Assembly (NCBI GenBank): GCA_011620585.1
Contig: WOYV01000030.1
Coordinates: forward strand, 1-43,788
DNA from: Draconibacterium sp.
GTDB lineage: Bacteria > Bacteroidota > Bacteroidia > Bacteroidales > Prolixibacteraceae
Direction: 5' to 3'
Length of the DNA: 43,788 nt
Shown: piece by piece, positions 25,385-33,352 of the stretch
How the letters are laid out: each line of letters starts with the position of its first letter
Position numbering within the stretch: position 1 is the stretch's first letter
The notes under the pieces: model-generated
What the model saw: the letters and a program-made list of their open reading frames with translations, nothing else
What the model was told of the DNA's origin: nothing
Databases searched by the model: none
Position numbers and translations under genes: made by a program

Positions 25385-26794
25385 ATGGAGAAATTAAATT
25401 TTAAACCGGTAGTTCGAAAAATATTGGCCGACACCGTAACCCCGGTGAGCATTTATCTTCGGCTGCGCACGCTCTATCCGAAGTCAATTCTACTCGAAAG
25501 TTCGGATTACCATGGGAACGAGAACGCTTACTCATTTATCGCTTTTAGTCCGCTGGCCTGTTTTACTGTCAACAACGGCGAAGTAGTAAAAGAAATTCCT
25601 GGCTACGAAAAAGAAAAGTTTCACTTATCAACGGATCGAATTTTACACAACGAACTTGACGCCTTTTTTAAAAGTTTTAATGTGGAAAGCGATCAGATTG
25701 AACTACCGGCAAACGGTTTGTTTGGTTACCTGAGTTTCGATGCTATCCAGCATTTCGAAAACATCCGTTTTACGTCAGAAAAAAAGGAAGAATACCAGAT
25801 TCCCGAAGTGAAATACTGTTTTTATAAATATGTTGTCGCTATTGATCATCACAAAAACCAAATTCATATGGTAGAGAACCTTCGCGAAGGCGAAGATTCA
25901 CAAATCGATTACATCCATCATTTGCTGGTCAATCTGAATTTTACAACGGCAAGTTTTGAAACCACCGGCGACGAGCTCTCAAATATTACCGACGACGAAT
26001 ACAAATACATGGTACGAAAAGGAAAAGAACATTGCTACCGGGGCGATGTATTCCAGATTGTACTGAGCCGCCAGTTCTCACAGGCATTTAAAGGCGACGA
26101 TTTTAATGTTTATCGTGCCCTTCGTTCGATTAATCCTTCGCCTTACCTTTACTTTTTTGACTATGGCGACTACCGCATTTTTGGATCGAGTCCCGAAGCT
26201 GAAATCCGGATCAAAAAGAATAAAGCCTACATCCATCCTATTGCCGGAACTTTTAAGCGCAGCGGAAACGACGAACAAGACCGTGAACTGGCTGAACAAC
26301 TCAGCCTCGATCCTAAAGAAAATGCCGAACACGTGATGCTGGTCGACCTGGCTCGTAACGATCTGAGCCGGAACGCCGATAATGTGATCGTGGAAACCTA
26401 TCGCGAAATACAGTTCTTCTCGCATGTGATCCACCTGGTTTCGCAGGTTTCGGGCGAAATTACCGACAACACCAACCTGGTAAAAGTACTGGGCGAAACT
26501 TTCCCCGCAGGAACACTTTCGGGCGCTCCCAAATACAAGGCCATGGAACTGATCGACCACTACGAAAACCAGAACCGTGGATATTACGGTGGATGTATTG
26601 GCTACCTGGGTTTCGACCGAAGCGTAAACCATGCGATTATGATCCGGTCGTTTTTGAGCCGTAACAACAAATTGTTTTTCCAGGCAGGTGCCGGTGTAGT
26701 TGCCGATTCGCAGGAAGAAAACGAATTGCAGGAAGTGAATAACAAACTGGCTGCGTTAAAAAAGGCAATAGAAATGGCCAGTGGAATTAGTTAA
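25385..26794 (+). CDS. trpE: Anthranilate synthase component I (TrpE)
   Basis: This 469-residue enzyme converts chorismate to anthranilate with ammonia supplied by TrpG, the first committed step to tryptophan. The Trp-feedback motif LLESS is at residues 36-40. The catalytic chorismate-binding region includes GDVFQIVLSRQF, SPSPYLYFFDYG-like sequence, RDLSRN-type segment DLARNDLSRNAD and FPAGTLSGAPK. The length is typical. It is first in trpEGDCFBA, behind two attenuators; the presence of LLES suggests additional allosteric control by tryptophan. Confidence 0.96.
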   Translation: MEKLNFKPVVRKILADTVTPVSIYLRLRTLYPKSILLESSDYHGNENAYSFIAFSPLACFTVNNGEVVKEIPGYEKEKFHLSTDRILHNELDAFFKSFNVESDQIELPANGLFGYLSFDAIQHFENIRFTSEKKEEYQIPEVKYCFYKYVVAIDHHKNQIHMVENLREGEDSQIDYIHHLLVNLNFTTASFETTGDELSNITDDEYKYMVRKGKEHCYRGDVFQIVLSRQFSQAFKGDDFNVYRALRSINPSPYLYFFDYGDYRIFGSSPEAEIRIKKNKAYIHPIAGTFKRSGNDEQDRELAEQLSLDPKENAEHVMLVDLARNDLSRNADNVIVETYREIQFFSHVIHLVSQVSGEITDNTNLVKVLGETFPAGTLSGAPKYKAMELIDHYENQNRGYYGGCIGYLGFDRSVNHAIMIRSFLSRNNKLFFQAGAGVVADSQEENELQEVNNKLAALKKAIEMASGIS

Positions 26795-26826
26795 TTGAAC
26801 AGCAAGAATGCATTAAAAAGAATGAA

Positions 26827-27411
26827 ATGAAAATACTTGTAATAGATAATTACGATTCGTTTACCTACAACCTGGTCCATGCCATAAAAAAGATTTCTGG
26901 CTTTCAGGTGGATGTGTACCGAAACGATGAAATTACGCTTGATGAGATAGAGAAATACGATAAAATTGTTTTATCGCCGGGACCTGGAATTCCGGAAGAA
27001 GCGGGTTTATTGCTCGACATCATTCGTAAATTTGGGCCAAATAAAAGCATATTAGGTGTTTGTTTAGGGCACCAGGCCATTGGCGAAGCTTTTGGTGGCG
27101 AACTCCACAACATGAACCGCGTATTACACGGGATTGCCACTCCGGTACATCTCACACAAAATAAATCGGTGTTATTCGAGGGGCTTCCTGAGTGTTTCGA
27201 TGTAGGCCGTTATCATTCGTGGATTGTAAAAGAAGAAAACCTGCCCGATTGTTTCGAAGTAACAAGCTACGACGACGAAGGCCGGATTATGTCGATGAAA
27301 CACAAGAAATATGATGTTCAGGGAGTTCAATTCCATCCCGAATCGGTGCTAACACCACTTGGTGAGAAAATGATCGAGAATTGGTTATTCCCCGAAGGAA
27401 ATAAAAAATAA
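26827..27411 (+). CDS. trpG: Anthranilate synthase component II, glutamine amidotransferase (TrpG)
   Basis: A 194-residue class I glutamine amidotransferase that feeds ammonia to TrpE. The nucleophile is C79 in GVCLGHQ, with H171 and E173 in VQFHPESV completing the triad. The opening MKILVIDNYDSFTYNLV is family-typical. It is not fused to TrpD. It starts 32 bases after trpE. Such subunits can also serve p-aminobenzoate synthase, but the operon position argues for tryptophan. Confidence 0.95.
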   Translation: MKILVIDNYDSFTYNLVHAIKKISGFQVDVYRNDEITLDEIEKYDKIVLSPGPGIPEEAGLLLDIIRKFGPNKSILGVCLGHQAIGEAFGGELHNMNRVLHGIATPVHLTQNKSVLFEGLPECFDVGRYHSWIVKEENLPDCFEVTSYDDEGRIMSMKHKKYDVQGVQFHPESVLTPLGEKMIENWLFPEGNKK

Positions 27412-27431
27412 GTTTTTTAACGCTGAATACT

Positions 27432-28421
27432 ATGAAAGAAACCTTACAATATTTATTCGAAGGAAACCGGCTAACACGTCAGGAAGCAAAAAACAGTTTA
27501 TTGGAAGTGGGCAAAGGCCTGCATTCCGAAAACGAATTTGCTTCGTTTCTTACCGTATTCAAAATGCGCCCGATTCATTCAGATGAGCTGGCAGGTTTTC
27601 GTGATGCCATGTTCGAACTGAGTACGCATGTCGACTTGTCGGAGTTTGAAGCCATTGATGTAGTGGGTACCGGCGGCGACGGGAAAAACACCTTTAATAT
27701 TTCTACTATTGCGTGTTTTGTGCTGGCAGGAGCGGGTGTAAATGTAACCAAGCACGGCAATTATGCCGTAAGCTCTAATAGCGGATCGTCAAATGTACTG
27801 GAGTATATGGGATACAAATTCAGCAACAACATCGATAAACTTAAGAATGATTTGGAAAAAGGTGGCTTTTGTTTTCTGCATTCACCGCTTTTCCACCCGG
27901 CCATGAAACACATTGCCCCGGTACGCCGTGCGTTGAAGGTGCCAACTTTCTTCAACATCCTGGGACCGATGATCAACCCTTCGGCACCCCAACACCAGTT
28001 GCTTGGAGTTAACAATACCGAAAATTTCGAGCATTACAGGAATATATTTGAAACCCTGAATATTAACTTTGCGATTGTAAACAGTGTCGACGGTTACGAC
28101 GAAATTTCGCTGACTTCGAAAACACGAATTGCCGAACGAGGAAAAGAACTGCTGCTTTCTTCGGCTGATTTTGGTTTCGGGGAGCTGGTTCCAGAAAGCC
28201 TTTACGGAGGAAATTCAGTAGAGGATGCAGCCAAAATTTTCATCGCCGTGTTGGAAGGAAAAGCAACAGCGGCACAAACCAACGTAGTACTTGCAAATTC
28301 GGCGCTGGCGTTGAAACTCATAAATCCACAACAATCGTTAATCGATTGTGTTGAAATTGGCCGGCAGTCGATTGAAAGTGGCAATGCATTGAAAAAGCTA
28401 AAAGCAGTGATCAGCGAATAA
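27432..28421 (+). CDS. trpD: Anthranilate phosphoribosyltransferase (TrpD)
   Basis: 329 residues. It transfers phosphoribose from PRPP to anthranilate. The PRPP-binding glycine loop GTGGDGKNTFNIST is intact, followed by VTKHGNYAVSSNSGSSNVLE, the anthranilate/metal site, where the usual KHGNRA has Tyr for Arg. FHPAMKHIAPVRRALKVPTF and NILGPMINPS are standard blocks. Stand-alone form, 20 bases after trpG. Confidence 0.95.
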   Translation: MKETLQYLFEGNRLTRQEAKNSLLEVGKGLHSENEFASFLTVFKMRPIHSDELAGFRDAMFELSTHVDLSEFEAIDVVGTGGDGKNTFNISTIACFVLAGAGVNVTKHGNYAVSSNSGSSNVLEYMGYKFSNNIDKLKNDLEKGGFCFLHSPLFHPAMKHIAPVRRALKVPTFFNILGPMINPSAPQHQLLGVNNTENFEHYRNIFETLNINFAIVNSVDGYDEISLTSKTRIAERGKELLLSSADFGFGELVPESLYGGNSVEDAAKIFIAVLEGKATAAQTNVVLANSALALKLINPQQSLIDCVEIGRQSIESGNALKKLKAVISE

Positions 28422-28442
28422 TAAAACCTGCAAATTAATTTC

Positions 28443-29237
28443 ATGAACATGACAATACTCGACAAAATTATTGAAGCAAAGAAAGTAGAGATTGCACACC
28501 AGAAACAACTGGTGGAAATGGAAGTTCTGCAAGACGTTTTTGATTTTTACCGCGAGTGCAATTCACTCAAATCAAGCTTAATAAAACCTGGTTCATCGGG
28601 AATTATTGCCGAGTTTAAACAACGTTCACCATCGAAAGGCGACATCAACCTGACAGCCAAAGTTGATGAAGTGACTGAAGCCTATGTAAAAGCAGGCGCC
28701 GCTGGACTTTCAGTTCTTACCGAAAAGAACTTTTTTGGAGGATCACAATCGAACCTGGTAATTGCCCGCGAACACAATCCCAACATTCCAATTCTTCGGA
28801 AAGATTTTATGGTCGACGCTTACCAGATTGTAGAGGCAAAAGCCTACGGCGCCGACGTTATCCTGCTTATTGCGGCATGTTTAAGCAAGGAGCAGGCTGC
28901 CGAACTCACTGCAACTGCCAAGGAATTGGGGCTCGAAGTGCTGATGGAGATTCATAATGCGGAAGAACTGGAGATTGTAAACGACCAGGTCGATATTGTA
29001 GGTGTGAACAACCGAAACCTGAAAACCTTTGAGCTAAACATCGAGACTTCGGTGGAACTGGCCAAACTCATCCCCAAAAAGTTTGTAAAAATCTCGGAGA
29101 GTGGGCTGGCAGGGGCGAGCGAAATCCACTACCTGCAAAAGAATGGTTTTTCGGGTTTCCTTATTGGCGAAACATTTATGAAAACAAGCAATCCGGGAGA
29201 AACTTGCCGGAGGTTTATTGAAGAACTTGGACAATAA
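28443..29237 (+). CDS. trpC: Indole-3-glycerol phosphate synthase (TrpC)
   Basis: 264-residue TIM barrel that closes the indole ring from CdRP. Catalytic blocks are IIAEFKQRSPSKGDI (Glu and Lys), SVLTEKNFFGGS, ILRKDFMVDAYQI (Lys), VNNRNLKTFELN and ISESGLAG. It is not fused to TrpF, which is separate here. The gene lies 21 bases after trpD. A second ATG (MTILDKI) three codons in could also start translation. Confidence 0.95.
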   Translation: MNMTILDKIIEAKKVEIAHQKQLVEMEVLQDVFDFYRECNSLKSSLIKPGSSGIIAEFKQRSPSKGDINLTAKVDEVTEAYVKAGAAGLSVLTEKNFFGGSQSNLVIAREHNPNIPILRKDFMVDAYQIVEAKAYGADVILLIAACLSKEQAAELTATAKELGLEVLMEIHNAEELEIVNDQVDIVGVNNRNLKTFELNIETSVELAKLIPKKFVKISESGLAGASEIHYLQKNGFSGFLIGETFMKTSNPGETCRRFIEELGQ

Positions 29238-29303
29238 AAGAAAGATTTATTCAGCAGAATAATCCCCACAAGTGAATAATTGAAGGAAAAAGAGTAACAG
29301 AAA

Positions 29304-29936
29304 TTGATGAAGAAAAGTCTGATCATAAAAGTCTGCGGAATGAAGTTTGCTCAGAACCGGGAAGAGGTCGAAAAGCTTGGCGTCGACCTGCTGGGCTACA
29401 TTTTTTTCGCGCCATCGGAACGTTTTGTGGGCGATCAACCCGAAACAGGGCTTTTCGATTCAGCAAAACCCAAAGTAGGTGTTTTTGTGGATGAGAACGT
29501 TTTTGAAATTCTCGGACTGGCTAAAAATTTTGATTTTGAATACATTCAGTTACACGGAAAGGAGAATCCACTTACCTGCTCAATCATCCAAAAACAAGGC
29601 TTAAAAGTTATTAAAGCTTTTCCGGTCGACGATCAATTCAATTTTACTTCTACTTTATCTTTTGAGGGGCTGGCCGATTATTTTCTTTTTGATACAAAAA
29701 CCAAACAACATGGTGGATCAGGGAAAAAATTCAACTGGCAGATTCTCGATAGCTATAAGGGAAAAACCCCTTTCTTTTTAAGTGGGGGTATTGAACCTGA
29801 AGATGCTGAAAAGATATTGCAACTCGATCACCCGATGCTGGCCGGAGTTGATCTAAACAGTGGCTTTGAAGACGAACCGGGATTAAAGAATATTAAAAAG
29901 TTGAAGAAATTTATTGAAAAAATACAATCTCTGTGA
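29304..29936 (+). CDS. trpF: Phosphoribosylanthranilate isomerase (TrpF)
   Basis: 210-residue TIM barrel catalysing the Amadori rearrangement PRA to CdRP. The catalytic Cys lies in IKVCGMKF, and the general-acid Asp is in the block VDLNSGFEDEPGLK. GYIFFAPSERFVG and FLSGGIEPED are also standard. The stop codon and last three codons (CAA TCT CTG TGA) belong to a palindromic repeat that fills the trpF-trpB gap, so the natural C-terminus may have been replaced. This should have little effect, since the last helix is complete. Confidence 0.94.
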   Translation: MMKKSLIIKVCGMKFAQNREEVEKLGVDLLGYIFFAPSERFVGDQPETGLFDSAKPKVGVFVDENVFEILGLAKNFDFEYIQLHGKENPLTCSIIQKQGLKVIKAFPVDDQFNFTSTLSFEGLADYFLFDTKTKQHGGSGKKFNWQILDSYKGKTPFFLSGGIEPEDAEKILQLDHPMLAGVDLNSGFEDEPGLKNIKKLKKFIEKIQSL

Positions 29937-30021
29937 TTCTCTGCGAGATCCCTGTTCTCTCTGTGGTTGATTCTATAAAATTAAACCACAAAGAGCACGG
30001 AGAAAACACAGAGTTACACAA
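29928..30021. repeat. Palindromic CTCTGTG/CACAGAG repeat between trpF and trpB
   Basis: Imperfect inverted repeat: TCTCTGTGATTCTCTGCG and TCTCTCTGTGGTTGATT on one side, TTAAACCACAAAGAGCACGG and AGAAAACACAGAG on the other. Elements with CTCTGTGGTT ends are dispersed in many Bacteroidota genomes (memory, not checked). It begins inside the last codons of trpF and contributes its stop. Confidence 0.55.
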
Positions 30022-30038
30022 AGACCAATGCATAAAAC

Positions 30039-31220
30039 ATGAAATATCAAGTTAACGAAAAGGGTTATTACGGAGAGTTTGGCGGAGCATGGATTCCGGA
30101 GATGATGTATACCAACATCGATTTATTAAAGCGCCGCTACCTTGAGATTATAGAAGCAGATGACTTTAAAAAAGAATTCGACCAATTGTTAAAAGATTAT
30201 GTTGGAAGGCCTTCGCCATTATACTATGCCAGCCGTTTGTCGGATCATTACGGAACAAAAATCTATCTAAAACGCGAAGATTTAAACCATACCGGTTCGC
30301 ACAAGATAAATAACACCGTTGGACAGATACTGCTGGCACAAAAACTTGGGAAAACCAGGATTATTGCCGAAACCGGGGCAGGGCAACACGGAGTAGCCAC
30401 AGCCACAGTTTGCGCGTTAAAAGGTTTAAAATGTGTGGTTTATATGGGTGCGCTCGATGTTTCGCGGCAAGCGCCCAACGTAAAAAAAATGAAGATGCTG
30501 GGTGCTGAAGTGGTTCCTGTACAAAGTGGAAACAAAACGTTAAAAGATGCCACCAACGAAGCCTTGCGCGACTGGATCAACAACCCGGTTGATACGCATT
30601 ACATTATCGGTTCGGTGGTGGGGCCGCACCCTTACCCCGATATGGTTGCCCGTTTCCAATCAGTAATCAGTAAGGAAATGAAAAGCCAGTTGTTCGAACA
30701 AACAGGTTCGGAACTGCCTGCCCGGGTACTGGCTTGTGTTGGTGGAGGGAGCAACGCCGCCGGGGCTTTTTATCATTTTCTCGATAACGAGCAGGTAGAA
30801 TTGATTGGGGTGGAAGCCGCGGGGAAAGGCGTAGATACTGATGAAACCGCTGCCACATTAACCGTTGGGTCGCCAGGTGTCTTGCATGCAGCGCGTACCA
30901 TGTTGATGCAAAATGCCGACGGACAGATTACCGAACCGTACTCGATTTCTGCGGGGCTCGATTATCCTGGAATTGGTCCTTTACACGCGCACCTGCATAA
31001 AACAGGTCGTGCAAAATTCCTGTCTGCAAACGATGAAGAAGTGCTGAAAGCCGCACTTTTGCTCACGCAAAAAGAAGGCATTATCCCCGCGCTTGAATCG
31101 GCGCACGCACTTGCCGCACTTGATCAACTCAAAATGAAACCCGACGATGTGAACGTGATTAACCTTTCAGGAAGTGGCAACAAGGACATGGAAACTTACC
31201 TCGATTATTTTGGGTATTAG
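30039..31220 (+). CDS. trpB: Tryptophan synthase beta subunit (TrpB)
   Basis: 393-residue PLP enzyme condensing indole with serine. The PLP lysine is K89 in HTGSHKINN, and the cofactor phosphate loop is GGGSNAAG. Other blocks include [46 protein letters not shown] and [17 protein letters not shown] at the end. This is the canonical TrpB1-type, pairing with TrpA, which is encoded 404 bases downstream after a mobile nuclease cassette. Confidence 0.96.
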   Translation: MKYQVNEKGYYGEFGGAWIPEMMYTNIDLLKRRYLEIIEADDFKKEFDQLLKDYVGRPSPLYYASRLSDHYGTKIYLKREDLNHTGSHKINNTVGQILLAQKLGKTRIIAETGAGQHGVATATVCALKGLKCVVYMGALDVSRQAPNVKKMKMLGAEVVPVQSGNKTLKDATNEALRDWINNPVDTHYIIGSVVGPHPYPDMVARFQSVISKEMKSQLFEQTGSELPARVLACVGGGSNAAGAFYHFLDNEQVELIGVEAAGKGVDTDETAATLTVGSPGVLHAARTMLMQNADGQITEPYSISAGLDYPGIGPLHAHLHKTGRAKFLSANDEEVLKAALLLTQKEGIIPALESAHALAALDQLKMKPDDVNVINLSGSGNKDMETYLDYFGY

Positions 31221-31228
31221 TTTTCCGC

Positions 31229-31608
31229 TGTCATTTCGAAGGAGGAACGACTGAGAAATCTTTATCATCGAATGAAAGACCATAATTACTTCGTTTATAT
31301 CGTGACCAATAAAAACAGAACAGTATTGTATGTTGGAGTTACCAACGATTTGCAACGCAGAATATTTGAACATGAAAATGGAGTGATCGCTGGCTTTTCG
31401 AAAAAATATAATTGCAAATATTTGCTTTATTACGAGCATTTTCAAAATATAGAAGAAGCAATAGAAAGAGAAAAAGAAATTAAAAATGGCGACGAGAAAA
31501 GAAGAACAATCTAATTAATTCAACAAATCCTGAGTGGATTTTTTTGAATACGCAGATTTACGACTCTTTGTAATGGCAGATTTCTCCTCATTCATCGTCG
31601 AAATGACA
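31229..31608. mobile_element. GIY-YIG cassette with terminal inverted repeats, inserted between trpB and trpA
   Basis: The left end (31229-31261) begins TGTCATTTCGAAGGAGGAA and finishes GAGAAATCT. The right end (31578-31608) is its imperfect inverse, AGATTTCTCC to GTCGAAATGACA. The enclosed gene encodes a GIY-YIG nuclease. There is no transposase, so mobility would depend on the nuclease or be passive. It starts nine bases after the trpB stop. Confidence 0.65.
31272..31573 (+). pseudogene. GIY-YIG endonuclease, C-terminally frameshifted
   Basis: The open frame 31272-31514 gives 80 residues: YFVYIVTNKNRTVLYVGVTN holds the GIY (VYI) and YIG (YVG, 20-22) elements, with the catalytic Arg in LQRRIFEH and Glu in IEEAIEREKEIK. 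After EIKN the frame goes to GDEKRRTI and stops. One frame over, the expected family ending continues: KWRREKKNNLINSTNPEW and so on to a stop at 31571. One A appears lost from an A-run near 31485. The active-site domain remains intact, so the shortened protein might still fold. Either recent decay, polymerase slippage or a read error. Confidence 0.75.
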
Positions 31609-31623
31609 TAAAATTTAAGTGAA

Positions 31624-32397
31624 ATGAACAACAGGATCAATCAACTTTTTAGCCAAAAACAAAACAATATATTATCGGTATATTTTACAGCTGGCTACCC
31701 AAATCTGCACGATACAGTTGAAATAATACAGGAACTCGAAAAGAACGGCGCCGACCTCATCGAAATCGGAATTCCGTTTTCGGACCCGACTGCCGACGGC
31801 CCCACCATTCAGCGAAGTAGCGAAAAAGCGTTACGAAACGGAATGAGCCTTAACCTGCTTTTCGATCAACTGAAAGAAATCCGCCAATCAGTGAATATTC
31901 CATTGATTTTAATGGGCTACATCAATCCCGTTTATCAGTATGGGATCGAACGTTTTTGTAAGAAATGTGCCGAAATAGGCATCGACGGAACCATCCTTCC
32001 CGATCTTCCGCCGGATGAATTTAACGAATTCTATAAACCTTATTTCCAGGAGAATAATCTTCATAATATTTTACTTATTACGCCGCAAACTACCGAGAAC
32101 AGAATTCGGGATATTGATGAAGCCTGCTCGGGTTTCATTTATATGGTTTCGTCGGCATCGACTACCGGCGCCGGCAAAAAAGTAGAAGATTTTCATCGCG
32201 GTTACTTTGAAAAAGTGCAGAACATGCAATTAAAAAATCCGCGTATTATCGGATTTGGGATTTCGGATAAGGCAACGTTTACCAATGCCTGCGAATTTGC
32301 CAGCGGCGCCATTATCGGGAGCGCTTTTGTAAATATATTGAAGGATTCGACTGATTTAAAAAACGACATTGCCAATTTTGTGAAAAGCATTCGGTAA
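31624..32397 (+). CDS. trpA: Tryptophan synthase alpha subunit (TrpA)
   Basis: 257-residue TIM barrel that cleaves indole-3-glycerol phosphate to indole, which is channelled to TrpB. Catalytic residues are E47 in DLIEIGIPFSDP and D58 in TADGPTIQ. YFTAGYPN and MVSSASTTGAGKK (phosphate loop) are standard. It is the last trp gene, separated from trpB by the GIY-YIG element, so operon continuity relies on read-through of that insertion. A hairpin with T-run follows. Confidence 0.96.
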   Translation: MNNRINQLFSQKQNNILSVYFTAGYPNLHDTVEIIQELEKNGADLIEIGIPFSDPTADGPTIQRSSEKALRNGMSLNLLFDQLKEIRQSVNIPLILMGYINPVYQYGIERFCKKCAEIGIDGTILPDLPPDEFNEFYKPYFQENNLHNILLITPQTTENRIRDIDEACSGFIYMVSSASTTGAGKKVEDFHRGYFEKVQNMQLKNPRIIGFGISDKATFTNACEFASGAIIGSAFVNILKDSTDLKNDIANFVKSIR

Positions 32398-32424
32398 AGA
32401 ATAGAATAAGCCTGTTTTTGTTCA

Positions 32425-32456
32425 GAAAAAAGGAATGTTTTGAAACACTCTTTTTT
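32425..32456 (+). terminator. Probable terminator of the trp operon
   Basis: An imperfect stem AAAAAAGGAATGTTT/AAACACTCTTTTTT with a two-base loop core and a run of six T, about 30 bases after the trpA stop. Confidence 0.5.
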
Positions 32457-32603
32457 AGAAAAAACGTAAATAACTTATTTGCAAATAGTTATTGATTCCC
32501 GGCAAAATTTTAATCTTAAATTGTGTTAAACCATATTCTTCAGCATACTCAAATTCGTTTTTAGAAGTTAATTTAAGTGCAAACAGTTCTAAAAACAAAA
32601 GCT

Positions 32604-32795
32604 ATGATGGAATATGCAAAAGTAATTCTTCCGAAAGTAAGTTTTAGCAAAGATTTGTTCAGAAAAGAATTAAACAAATGCATCAACTGGGTAGAACCTG
32701 ATCAGAGAATGGAGTTGTACCATTGGTGCCATCAAGAATTTAATGATTTGTATCCCGATGTGCTGGCAAAAGCTTTTGCCGACATCGCGGCATAA
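32604..32795 (+). CDS. Conserved small protein, 63 aa
   Basis: MMEYAKVILPKVSFSKDLFR followed by KELNKCINWVEPDQRMELYH and WCHQEFNDLYPDVLAKAFAD. I recall close relatives of this size across Bacteroidota (pattern YAK.ILPKVSF..LF.KEL.K...W), but no function is known. It is predicted soluble and helical, without signal peptide. I chose ATG at 32604 rather than 32577 because the conserved part begins at MMEYAK. It is monocistronic with a strong terminator seven bases after its stop. Confidence 0.75.
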   Translation: MMEYAKVILPKVSFSKDLFRKELNKCINWVEPDQRMELYHWCHQEFNDLYPDVLAKAFADIAA

Positions 32796-32801
32796 TGCTA
32801 C

Positions 32802-32826
32802 AGGCGGGTTTTCCCCGCCTTTTTTT
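32802..32826 (+). terminator. Terminator of the 63-aa protein gene
   Basis: Stem AGGCGGG/CCCGCCT (7 bp, 5-base loop) followed by a run of seven T. Confidence 0.9.
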
Positions 32827-32832
32827 GTGCAA

Positions 32833-33283
32833 AAAAATAAAACCAACTTTAAAAATAGATTTTTAATAGACTCTCACAATGAAACACCCAAGAAAATTCA
32901 ACCAATTAATTTAAAAGTTGATTACCCTGACATTTATGAATACTTAAAAAATGTTGATGATGCTAATAGTGGTAAAGTTAGGAATAGAACAGACAAAGGT
33001 CATCATTGGACTAATCTTAGAAACTGTGCATTTTTAGAACTTTTCAGTAAAAATAAAATTGGTTGGGCATTAACATCTGACAAATGGGGTTTTACGCTTG
33101 ATAAAGAAAAATATTTTTTAACAAGTGGCGGATTTTTCCTTGTTTCAGAGAATATTTCTTTAAAGTACATTTTGGCATCACTTAATAGTAATTTAATGGA
33201 GTACTATTTCAAGTTTATTGGTGTTATGACTGCCGGATGGTGCTTATACATTTAAAAAAGCCACTATTGAGGAATTACCGTAA
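32833..33283 (+). pseudogene. C-terminal fragment of an Eco57I/TaqI-like type IIG restriction-modification enzyme
   Basis: Beginning right after a terminator, with no start codon of its own, the frame reads NRFLIDSHNETPKKIQPIN, then DYPDIYEYLKNVDDANSG, DKGHHWTNLRNCAFLELF and SGGFFLVSENISLKYILASL. This is the TaqI-like specificity (target-recognition) domain found at the C-terminus of type IIG enzymes (pattern GHHWWNLR.C.Y and LA.LNS.L...YF). A one-base insertion near 33238 shifts the end; the true ending GAYTFKKATIEELP is in the next frame, to a stop at 33281. The methyltransferase and nuclease parts are absent. Confidence 0.75.
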
Positions 33284-33352
33284 GAAAACGCCTTGTAAAT
33301 TCATGCCCGATTAAGGGAAACAAGGGAATAATCTCACATCAGAATAAAAAGA

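Noticed and set aside
32743-33255. A 170-residue protein starting at 32743
   Set aside because: Its first 30 codons lie inside the 63-aa gene and its terminator; only the part after the terminator has family resemblance, and it lacks a start.
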